Shown here: piece by piece, positions 5,369-12,583 of the stretch
Layout of the letters: each line of letters begins with the position of its first letter
Position numbering within the stretch: the stretch's first letter is position 1
Source: JAVBSN01 sp031556525
GTDB lineage: Bacteria; Bacillota; Clostridia; Lachnospirales; Lachnospiraceae
DNA length: 28,450 nucleotides
NCBI GenBank assembly: GCA_031556525.1
Contig: JAVBSS010000027.1
Coordinates: forward strand, 1 to 28,450
Direction: 5' to 3'
Program-made: the position numbers and the translations under genes
Notes under the pieces: generated by a model
Told to the model about the DNA's origin: nothing
The model's input: the letters and a program-made list of their open reading frames with translations, nothing else
Databases searched by the model: none

Positions 5369-7990
5369 TCACTTATAGCTTTTCTCTCTTAGCCTCTCTC
5401 CAAAATCTTCTTCTGTAAGAGGTCTATCAAACAAGTAACCTTGTGCTATATCACACTTCAAATCGAACATGAATTTCAGTTCTTCCTGCTTCTCAATTCC
5501 TTCTGCAACAACTTCCATATCTAAATCTTTTGCCATTTCAATAATATGCGTAACAATGGCTAAGTTTCTCTCATCTTTAAAATGTTTCCCTAAAAATGAC
5601 TTATCCAATTTCAAGCAATCAAATCTTAATTCTTTTAATAAGTTAAGAGAAGAATAACCTGTTCCAAAATCATCAATTGCTGTGCAAAGTCCATAGTCCC
5701 TTAGATCCATAATGGTTTTAGACAGTTTATCATATTCATCAATATAAGCTGTTTCTGTAAATTCTACTTCTACATATTGAGATGGTACATTCCATCTCTC
5801 TACTACTGCTCTGATCTTAGATGCTACATTAAGATCTGCAAAATGCTTCTTTGAAAAGTTTACAGAAATTCGTACTACTTCTAATCCTTCATCCATCCAC
5901 TCTCGAATCTTCTTGCAAACACTATTAAGTACAAAAAAATCAATTTCTGTTACAAACCCTGTCTCTTCACATATCGGAATAAATTCATTTGGTGCAATTA
6001 TTCTTCCATCATGATTCCATCTAATCAGCGCCTCTGCTCCAATCAATCTCTTTTTCTTCATGTCTACCTTAGGTTGATAATATACTATAAATTCTTTATT
6101 AGACATTGCTGGTTTTAGCATCTGTTCTACTGAAACATCATTAATAACTTTTCGGTTAATCTCTTCATCATAATATACGATATCAACACTTTTATTTTTT
6201 CGAGCTAAGGAACAAGCATTAATTGCCCTATTTAAAATCTGTCTTGGATTATCTTCATCGCCTCTGATATCATATACACCCGCCTTAGCAGTAGCATCAT
6301 ATTGTATAATTTTGCCGTCTCTACCTTCTAGATTTAATGTTACCTTACTTAGTATTCTAGCAAAATTTGATTTTGAACCTGTTTTGATAATTGCAATAAA
6401 ATCATCTCCACCTATTCTCCCCACAATCTCATCTGCTTCAAGGGCGCTTAATACCTTTTGAGCATATTCAAATAATGCCCTATCTCCCTGTGTGCTACCG
6501 AACATTTGATTAATCCATTTGAAATTCTTAATATTCAAATTAATTGCAACATACCCGTTTGCCACTTTATCCTGTATTCTATCTTCTAAAAATTTATTAA
6601 CAGCATTTACGTTAGGAATCTGTGTCGAAGTATCTAAATAATACATACGCAAATTCTCATCTTTTACATAATGCACACAATTTTCTTTATAATTATACTC
6701 ATTAAATATAGCCTCTGCCATCATAGCACACGAATCATACCCACAAGAATGGCAATTAATTTCCTGTAATTCTTTAGTAGTCTTATGCATACTACAAAAA
6801 ACTTGCTGATAATCCTCCTCAGTCATAGCTTGCTTAAACTCACCCTCATATACATGGTATGCACGATGGAAGTCTTCTATATCTAACTTCTCAAACCTCT
6901 TATTTAATCGTTCTCTACATTCCTCATTAGACACATATTCCTCAAAAGGATCCTGACCATTATTATCTGTCTGTCGATTTCTCTTCTTTTGAAGTTCAAA
7001 AAATATGTCATCATCTAGTTCAACTTGTGCTCTTGCTGCTGTTCCATAATTACATCCTTGACAACAATTAAGCACATCAACTAAGAACGGTAACTCTTTA
7101 CCTTGACGAACTCTTTCACTGTATTCACAAAGGTACGGATACACTCTCTTCTCTCCGTCAAGTTGACGTATCATCTTATCCTGACCAACAAATTTTTCCA
7201 CATTAGAAGCCAATCCTCCAGGCATAGAATATATTGTTCCTAATCCAACATCCATGGCTTCTTCTTCAGCATAATATTCCTGTAATGAAACATCACCTAA
7301 TCGCTCTAAAAGATGTTGAAGTGTAACGTTATAACTTACTTCTCCTTTTGTCTCTATTGAATCAATCTCATCTTTTTTCGCAACACAAGGACCGATAAAA
7401 GCTAATTTATCATTATTCCCAATGTATTTATGTATAAAAACCGCACTACAAATCATAGGAGATTGTATCGGCAATAATTTCTCACGCAACCTTCTACAAT
7501 ACTTTTCAATATAGTTTACAACTGCAGGACATGGTTGAGAAATACCACCTTTTAATTGATTTTCTTCAATATATTTTAAATATGCCCATGTTGTAATATC
7601 AGCACCATAACTTACATTGTATATCTTATTTACTCCCAATGATTTTAAATATCCGAATAGGTTATTTGTCTTATCTGCCATATTAATATAGACAGATGGG
7701 GCTACCACTATAGAAATAGATTCTCCTCTTGCCAAATCCCCGATAAAACGGTCTGTGTCATCACGATACTCTCTAGCATTATGCCTACATGTTTTTAGAC
7801 ATCTACCACAGTGAATACATTTGTCACCATCTACGTATATTCGATTCTGTCCATTCTCCATATTAGAAACATTAGCCCCTAATACAGGACAACCCGAAAT
7901 ACACCTATTACACCCAATGCAATTTTCATTTGTATATATTAATCCTTGATTATGTTTCAAACAGACACCCCTCTCCAATGAAACATCCAT
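5369..7990 (-). CDS. Ferredoxin/[FeFe]-hydrogenase-like/GGDEF/EAL fusion, putative redox- or H2-sensing c-di-GMP phosphodiesterase
   Basis: This is an 873-residue soluble multidomain protein. Two [4Fe-4S] ferredoxin motifs come first (C24-C27-C30-C34 and C58-C61-C64-C68). An iron-only hydrogenase-type domain follows (about 90-330), with cluster-ligand cysteines in SQPCP (C154), GPCVAKK (C202) and CCQGC (C309, C313). Another [4Fe-4S] motif is C413-x2-C416-x4-C421-x16-C438. The GGDEF domain (about 455-610) is degenerate: GGDDF at 527-531, and the metal-binding aspartates of the usual DxDxFKxxND stretch are N, K and Q. The EAL domain (about 620-865) keeps EAL (653-655), N711, E743, DDFGTGYSS (from D773), K794, E830 and Q850, so c-di-GMP hydrolysis looks possible. 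In SQPCP the first cysteine of the usual TSCCP, the proton-relay residue, is proline. This suggests a sensor rather than a catalyst. A TTG at 7958-7960 with a strong ribosome binding site is a rival start. Confidence 0.88.
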   Translation of the reverse strand: MDVSLERGVCLKHNQGLIYTNENCIGCNRCISGCPVLGANVSNMENGQNRIYVDGDKCIHCGRCLKTCRHNAREYRDDTDRFIGDLARGESISIVVAPSVYINMADKTNNLFGYLKSLGVNKIYNVSYGADITTWAYLKYIEENQLKGGISQPCPAVVNYIEKYCRRLREKLLPIQSPMICSAVFIHKYIGNNDKLAFIGPCVAKKDEIDSIETKGEVSYNVTLQHLLERLGDVSLQEYYAEEEAMDVGLGTIYSMPGGLASNVEKFVGQDKMIRQLDGEKRVYPYLCEYSERVRQGKELPFLVDVLNCCQGCNYGTAARAQVELDDDIFFELQKKRNRQTDNNGQDPFEEYVSNEECRERLNKRFEKLDIEDFHRAYHVYEGEFKQAMTEEDYQQVFCSMHKTTKELQEINCHSCGYDSCAMMAEAIFNEYNYKENCVHYVKDENLRMYYLDTSTQIPNVNAVNKFLEDRIQDKVANGYVAINLNIKNFKWINQMFGSTQGDRALFEYAQKVLSALEADEIVGRIGGDDFIAIIKTGSKSNFARILSKVTLNLEGRDGKIIQYDATAKAGVYDIRGDEDNPRQILNRAINACSLARKNKSVDIVYYDEEINRKVINDVSVEQMLKPAMSNKEFIVYYQPKVDMKKKRLIGAEALIRWNHDGRIIAPNEFIPICEETGFVTEIDFFVLNSVCKKIREWMDEGLEVVRISVNFSKKHFADLNVASKIRAVVERWNVPSQYVEVEFTETAYIDEYDKLSKTIMDLRDYGLCTAIDDFGTGYSSLNLLKELRFDCLKLDKSFLGKHFKDERNLAIVTHIIEMAKDLDMEVVAEGIEKQEELKFMFDLKCDIAQGYLFDRPLTEEDFGERLREKSYK
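7958..7976 (-). promoter_or_regulatory. Strong Shine-Dalgarno pointing to an alternative TTG start
   Basis: GGAGAGGGG (7968-7976, minus strand) lies 7 nt before an in-frame TTG (7958-7960), codon 11 of the longer reading. The ATG at 7990 has no visible ribosome binding site and would sit only about 10 nt from the predicted transcription start, so translation from TTG is plausible. Confidence 0.55.
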
Positions 7991-8006
7991 AATTTTCGTG
8001 CTTTAT

Positions 8007-8035
8007 ATTATATCATATCTCCTACTTTTTTTCTA
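8007..8035 (-). promoter_or_regulatory. Promoter of the hydrogenase-like/EAL gene
   Basis: Perfect -10 TATAAT (8007-8012) and -35 TAGAAA (8030-8035, four of six) with a 17-bp spacer on the minus strand. The predicted start is near 8000. Confidence 0.55.
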
Positions 8036-8078
8036 GATTTAGCATGACCTTTTTCCCAAATCATCCCTTATTACAACG

Positions 8079-8116
8079 AAAAACAACGACACAGTTGTAC
8101 ACCCATCGTTGTTTTT
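8079..8116 (-). terminator. Terminator after the DUF2809 gene
   Basis: Perfect 11-bp arms AAAAACAACGA (8079-8089) and TCGTTGTTTTT (8106-8116) enclose a 16-nt loop. On the minus strand the A tract opens and the T tract closes the stem, the classic intrinsic terminator layout, 10 bp beyond the stop codon at 8126. Confidence 0.85.
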
Positions 8117-8125
8117 ATCACTACA

Positions 8126-8512
8126 CTATTTCTCGTTTTTCTCTACCTTATATATTATAGCTTCATATAACCCTAATATTAAACATCCTACAAAGTAACA
8201 TAATATGTCGCCCCAATCAAATGTTGAACCAATTACTATTCTGGCAATTCTATTATCTTGCAAACCTAGCATTTCCACTATATTAAAATACTGCATGAAT
8301 TCAACAAATGCTGCAAATATGAAAATATAAATAGGCATTAACCTTATCTTTTCTGGAAATAAGCTTCTCACTAAGCAATATAACACTACTACTACAAGTA
8401 CATCTCCTACATATGGTCTAATAAATCTATCATGTACATATACCGCTATTACTACTTCTATTAAAAACAATATAACAAATGCTATTATGTACATTACTCG
8501 TTTCTTATTCAT
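8126..8512 (-). CDS. DUF2809 family membrane protein
   Basis: A 128-residue integral membrane protein with four hydrophobic segments (about 6-26, 38-53, 59-77 and 100-120). The pattern FIRPYVGDVLVVVVLYCLVR in the first half and GSTFDWGDILCYFVGCLI near the C-terminus matches what I remember of the DUF2809 family, which is somewhat VanZ-like. Its function is not known. It begins one base after the stop codon of the CPBP protease gene, with AGAGGAAT inside that gene's end, so the two are almost certainly translationally coupled. The unit ends at the terminator 8079-8116. Confidence 0.8.
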   Translation of the reverse strand: MNKKRVMYIIAFVILFLIEVVIAVYVHDRFIRPYVGDVLVVVVLYCLVRSLFPEKIRLMPIYIFIFAAFVEFMQYFNIVEMLGLQDNRIARIVIGSTFDWGDILCYFVGCLILGLYEAIIYKVEKNEK

Positions 8513-8513
8513 A

Positions 8514-9380
8514 TTATTCCTCTATCTTAAATATATTAACAAGCTTAAGTATTACTAGTATTATTGCACCAGTAGCAACACTTAAAATAGCAGTTAATAA
8601 CTTTGACTCTTGTATAAACATTGGTATTATATATCCTACAAATAAGGCCGCACCATTAATAGTCATATGCAACAATATCGCAGGCAATATAGATTTACTT
8701 TTTATAACTATCCATCCGCATAGCAATCCTATGAAAAATGCATATACTCCTTGAACTATATTTCCGTGATATACTCCAAATATAAATGCTTGAACTACGT
8801 TAGCCGCCCATAATGGCATATAACGTTTCGCTCCATTCATTGTTAATCCTCTAGTCATACATTCCTCTGCTATTGGTGCAAATACTACCGTCAAAATAGT
8901 CGTTAATATTATTGAATCTCCCATTATTACCGTATCCATTAATATCATATACTTCTCAAATGTACGTGGAAATAATGGCAATATAACCTCTAATAATCCC
9001 GACAAGCAAATCTGTATTAATACACCTAGTATAATTAAGCATCCTATACTTTTAACAGTTAAGATATTTTTGTAAGTAGGTTTCGGCTCTTTTCTAACCA
9101 ACAAATAATACCATACCGGAAAGATAACAGTTGTAATTCCAATTGCAATTACTGAAATTATTTGCAGCGTCGAACCTTCTTGTATTCCACTCATAAGCTC
9201 TGTCTGTAGTGCATTTACATCCATGTTGCCTCCACTTGCACTACCTTCCATTATTATCTGCACATATATCTTAATATAATATATCACTACTACTGATACC
9301 TGCACTACAAACCCTATTATCAATGGTAATATAGTTAATAATATACCTCCAACAATGCTTTTCTTCTTCTCTGAACCCAT
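8514..9380 (-). CDS. CPBP family intramembrane metalloprotease
   Basis: The CPBP (CAAX protease/Abi) family comprises membrane-embedded glutamyl or metal-dependent proteases; bacterial members act in bacteriocin immunity, signalling or unknown processes. All three motifs are intact: EECMTR (E172-E173...R177), FGVYH (F201...H205) and HMTIN (H238...N242). About seven to eight hydrophobic segments run from residue 9 to the end, with a polar extracytoplasmic loop at about 45-70. The ATG follows GGAAGG. The gene is driven by a near-consensus promoter at 9423-9451 and is coupled to the DUF2809 gene downstream. No bacteriocin gene is visible nearby, so an immunity role has no local support. Confidence 0.9.
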   Translation of the reverse strand: MGSEKKKSIVGGILLTILPLIIGFVVQVSVVVIYYIKIYVQIIMEGSASGGNMDVNALQTELMSGIQEGSTLQIISVIAIGITTVIFPVWYYLLVRKEPKPTYKNILTVKSIGCLIILGVLIQICLSGLLEVILPLFPRTFEKYMILMDTVIMGDSIILTTILTVVFAPIAEECMTRGLTMNGAKRYMPLWAANVVQAFIFGVYHGNIVQGVYAFFIGLLCGWIVIKSKSILPAILLHMTINGAALFVGYIIPMFIQESKLLTAILSVATGAIILVILKLVNIFKIEE

Positions 9381-9422
9381 TTCTATACCTTCCTTTACAT
9401 TATATAATTTGTTTATAGCAAA

Positions 9423-9451
9423 AGTATAGTTTACTTTACATTCAATGTCAA
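9423..9451 (-). promoter_or_regulatory. Promoter of the CPBP protease-DUF2809 unit, with inverted repeats
   Basis: Perfect -35 TTGACA (9446-9451), 17-bp spacer, -10 TATACT (9423-9428) on the minus strand. An inverted repeat AAAGTA-N5-TACTTT (9421-9437) spans the -10 and part of the spacer, and ACATT-C-AATGT (9438-9448) spans the -35 edge, so a repressor site is plausible. Confidence 0.7.
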
Positions 9452-9460
9452 TATTTATTT

Positions 9461-10225
9461 TTATATCTTCAAAACAACATCCTTAATGACTGCCACTACT
9501 TCTCTTGAATAATAGGCTGGTTTCATCCATTTCACAGACTTTGCGCCAAGACCATATACCTCTTCATATCCACATTGTTCAGCTATATGTATTGCCCTAA
9601 GCATGTGAAAGTCATTTGAGATAATAACCACACTTGCTCCCTCTTCTATATACTCTTTTGAGTATTCAAGATTTTCCATTGTACTTGTAGATTTATCCTC
9701 CATAATTATTCTATCTTCATCTATTCCCTTATCAACCAGATAATTTTTCATCGCCTCTGCTTCCGAAATCAACTCATCTAATCCTTGTCCTCCACTTACA
9801 ATAACCTTAGAATTATCATTACTTTCTAAATAGTTATAAGCTTCATCTAAACGATATTTTAGAGTCAAAGAAGGATTCAATCCATTAAGACCTGCTCCTA
9901 AGACTATAACATAATCTACATCTTCAGGAGGATTATCACTACCTATAAATATGATACAACCCAATATTATAGTAAATATAGTTACTCCTATTATACAGCT
10001 TGTGTTAAATGCTATTTTTACCCACTTAGGAATTTCTATCACCTTCTTCTTAACTAGTAATAATATTATTGATATTGTAAACATTATTATCCCTAACATT
10101 AACCACATAATATATGCCTTATTTCCAAATCCAACAGCGGTTACTAACGATATATAATATATTATTGACAAACTACCTAACAAACATAATATACTTTGTA
10201 TAAATAAATATATAATACTTTTCAT
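9461..10225 (-). CDS. YdcF family (DUF218) membrane protein
   Basis: A 254-residue protein with three N-terminal hydrophobic segments (about 5-27, 36-57 and 70-95) and a DUF218 domain (about 100-250), as in the SanA/ElyC/YdcF group that affects envelope integrity in other bacteria. Characteristic segments are DYVIVLGAGL (104-113), KVIVSGGQG (140-148), STSTMENLEYSK (about 179-190) and VVIISNDFHMLRA (about 199-211). AGGGGG precedes the ATG. A 10-bp hairpin sits in the leader, just upstream of that ribosome binding site. It is transcribed in the same direction as the foldase genes upstream but about 120 bp away, so it probably has its own promoter. Enzymatic activity, if any, is unknown. Confidence 0.85.
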   Translation of the reverse strand: MKSIIYLFIQSILCLLGSLSIIYYISLVTAVGFGNKAYIMWLMLGIIMFTISIILLLVKKKVIEIPKWVKIAFNTSCIIGVTIFTIILGCIIFIGSDNPPEDVDYVIVLGAGLNGLNPSLTLKYRLDEAYNYLESNDNSKVIVSGGQGLDELISEAEAMKNYLVDKGIDEDRIIMEDKSTSTMENLEYSKEYIEEGASVVIISNDFHMLRAIHIAEQCGYEEVYGLGAKSVKWMKPAYYSREVVAVIKDVVLKI

Positions 10226-10246
10226 AAAAACAACCCCCTATATCTA

Positions 10247-10277
10247 CTAAGATTTACGCTTCTACTATAAATCTTAG
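10247..10277 (-). repeat. Perfect inverted repeat in the YdcF-like gene leader
   Basis: CTAAGATTTA (10247-10256) and TAAATCTTAG (10268-10277) form a 10-bp stem with an 11-nt loop. It ends about 9 nt before the AGGGGG ribosome binding site. No T tract follows on the minus strand, so it is not a terminator. It may be an operator or a leader hairpin affecting translation. Confidence 0.6.
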
Positions 10278-10347
10278 CAAATAATAAGAGGTTATATTTT
10301 ACTTTTTTATTAAAGTTCTATAATATAATTATAACAATCTTCTAACT

Positions 10348-11376
10348 TTAAAATGTGATTCTGTCATATACTTCTTTGTTTACATCCTTATCATAATCAA
10401 AATTTCCTACTGCAGATTTTCTCCAACCAGCATATACTTCATTAAAATACTTCTTCTCATTTTCTTTATTAATCTTATCTCTATTTGCTGTTGTCGCCTC
10501 TGTATCTGTCGATGCTATCATCTTAACTATATGGTATCCATAATCTGTTGCTATTACTGAGCTACATGCTCCATCTGATAGAGAATATATTACTGAGCAA
10601 GCTTTTTCACCATATTCTGTAAGCATCTCATCATATGACAATGTATGATTAGTTGCATATTTTAAATTATATTCATTAACTATATCTTCAATTACTACAT
10701 TTTCACTAGTTACAAGTTTAGCAAATGCATCATTGGCTTCGTCTAGACGAATTTGTTTCTCTTCTTCTGTATACGGAATAGGACTACCATCTTCATCTAT
10801 ATTGTAAGTCTCAAATACCATATCAAATATAGTAGTCATCCTAGCTTCTTCCTCTGATACTTCATAAGTATTGCCTTTTAATATCTTAGAATATACTTTA
10901 TCAGCTATTGCGTTCTCTTCAAACACCTTCATTGCAAGTTCTACACTAGCTCCACACTCTTGAATATTCTCATCGGTTAGATGTTCAAAAAATTCTTTTG
11001 ATTGTTGATTAACTATTTCTTTTTCTTCGCCACTTAAGGCTACATCATATTCCGAGGCTTTAGTTACCAATACTTTTGTTCTAATTATTGTCTCTATAAC
11101 ATCTCTTCTTGTTATATCACCTATAGTAAGTGTCGCATCCTCGCTATTATCAACTGATAAATTCCATATGCCATTTCCATATGAAGATTCATATCCTTCT
11201 TTTATGGTATTAGCATATATCCAAACCTCACTATATGTTATATTTTCACTTCCAACTTTTAATACAACATCTTTTGATGATATTCCTTCTGTTGGCTCTT
11301 CCTTAGCACATCCTACTAAAGAAATCAACATTACAATACCTAATATTGCTATAATCTTATTTAAAAGCTTCCTCAC
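10348..11376 (-). CDS. PrsA/SurA-like lipoprotein foldase (second copy)
   Basis: This 342-residue exported lipoprotein probably assists folding of secreted proteins at the outer face of the membrane. A signal peptide ends in the lipobox LVGC (C23). A SurA-type N-terminal helical region (about 38-180) is followed by a parvulin-like region (about 180-295) that ends in the typical ATDYGYHIVKMI segment. The rotamase part is divergent, so isomerase activity is uncertain. The start codon is GTG, well supported by AAGGAGG seven bases upstream. It lies 47 bp downstream of a similar gene, and the two share layout (lipobox, conserved ..VYxxDYGYxIVK.. ending), suggesting tandem duplication followed by divergence. 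Confidence 0.85.
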   Translation of the reverse strand: MRKLLNKIIAILGIVMLISLVGCAKEEPTEGISSKDVVLKVGSENITYSEVWIYANTIKEGYESSYGNGIWNLSVDNSEDATLTIGDITRRDVIETIIRTKVLVTKASEYDVALSGEEKEIVNQQSKEFFEHLTDENIQECGASVELAMKVFEENAIADKVYSKILKGNTYEVSEEEARMTTIFDMVFETYNIDEDGSPIPYTEEEKQIRLDEANDAFAKLVTSENVVIEDIVNEYNLKYATNHTLSYDEMLTEYGEKACSVIYSLSDGACSSVIATDYGYHIVKMIASTDTEATTANRDKINKENEKKYFNEVYAGWRKSAVGNFDYDKDVNKEVYDRITF

Positions 11377-11423
11377 CCGAAAACCTCCTTAGTACCGAGA
11401 TATCTTTGTATATTAATTCTAAC

Positions 11424-12515
11424 TTACTGTTGAACACCTGTATTTAATCCTAATTGCTCAAACCAAGCTGTAAATGGAACAAATGAGAACCTATCCCAAG
11501 TATCATCATACATATCGTTAACAACATCTATTTCTACTGATTTAAACCACTCAGTTTGCTTATCAAGTAACGCTTGATCTCTCATCGAACTCTTATAATA
11601 CTCTTTAAAATTAGCAGCTTCATCTTCATTATTCTTAGTAATTAATTTTACTATATTATAACCATAATCGCTCGTAAATACATCAGAATTTTCACCATCT
11701 TCTAACTTATCTATTTCAACATTCATCTCATCTGCAAAGTTTCCATACACACTGCTTTGTTCACCTGAAGTATAGCTTAATCCATATTCTTCAGCTACAG
11801 CCTCAATATCTTCACCATCATTTATCTTGGCTAACGCCTCATCAGCCTTTGTCTTAACATCCTCTATGTCATCATCACTAAGTGTCATAGGATTTCCTGA
11901 TTCATCAGTAACTAAATTACCTTCTTCATCCATTTGAACTGTTAAAAATGTAAGATAGTATATAGTAGTTATTTGATAATCCTCTATCTCACCTTCATAC
12001 TCTACAGTTGCTTCTAATGCCGAATTGTACATTTGTTCAAGGAAGCATTTACGAACAACCTCTTCTGTAATACCGAAATAATCCAACATAGCATCATCCA
12101 TTGCATTCATAAAGTTTTTAACGCCCGTATTCATAGATGCCATTTGCTCTTCTGTTAATTCTATTCCTTCTTGTTTAGCTACATAATATTCAATCTTAGC
12201 TTCACGTATCTTGGATAAAAGTTGCTCCTTGTGATAATCACTATAAGTTGTGTTTTCACCAGTTGCAACAGAAAGATCACCTGTTGTTAATGCAAACGAA
12301 TATGCATATTGCAACGCATACACATTTACTTCATCAAGGTATACTATCTCATCTCCAACTTTCATAACTTCAGTTTTACTAGCATCTGTGTTATCTAGAA
12401 AACTTGTTTCATCTCCACCTTCTGTTGTTGTATCCTTCTCGCATCCAACTAATACTCCCATTAGAAGAATAACAGACATAATTAGTGCTATGCGTCTTAT
12501 ACTTGCTTTTTTCAT
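11424..12515 (-). CDS. PrsA/SurA-like lipoprotein foldase (first copy)
   Basis: This 363-residue lipoprotein has a signal peptide with lipobox LVGC (C25), an acidic, threonine-rich tether (26-45), a SurA-like helical region (about 48-175) and a divergent parvulin domain (about 185-300) closing with SDYGYNIVKLI. The C-terminal tail (about 300-363) is aromatic-rich (WFKSVEIDVV, FVPFTAWFEQL). It follows mfd by 68 bp on the same strand, a position that in Bacillus and Clostridia often holds prsA or related genes before spoVT. AAGGAG lies at good spacing. Substrate is unknown; a role in folding exported proteins is inferred from the family. Confidence 0.87.
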   Translation of the reverse strand: MKKASIRRIALIMSVILLMGVLVGCEKDTTTEGGDETSFLDNTDASKTEVMKVGDEIVYLDEVNVYALQYAYSFALTTGDLSVATGENTTYSDYHKEQLLSKIREAKIEYYVAKQEGIELTEEQMASMNTGVKNFMNAMDDAMLDYFGITEEVVRKCFLEQMYNSALEATVEYEGEIEDYQITTIYYLTFLTVQMDEEGNLVTDESGNPMTLSDDDIEDVKTKADEALAKINDGEDIEAVAEEYGLSYTSGEQSSVYGNFADEMNVEIDKLEDGENSDVFTSDYGYNIVKLITKNNEDEAANFKEYYKSSMRDQALLDKQTEWFKSVEIDVVNDMYDDTWDRFSFVPFTAWFEQLGLNTGVQQ

Positions 12516-12583
12516 CTTTCTTACTCCTTAATTTATTTATACAAATTATTTTTCTTACCTATCTTACACATTTTAGTACATTT

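Noticed and set aside
8013..8078. c-di-GMP riboswitch near the EAL gene
   Set aside because: The segment is short, AT-rich and shows none of the GNRA-tetraloop receptor layout expected of c-di-GMP aptamers.
8514..9380. Bacteriocin immunity role for the CPBP protease
   Set aside because: No small leader-peptide gene, modification enzyme or dedicated transporter is nearby.
10310..10350. TTAAAGTT/AACTTTAA repeat as terminator after the second foldase gene
   Set aside because: 8-bp AT-only stem with a loop of about 26 nt and no T tract; too weak to call.
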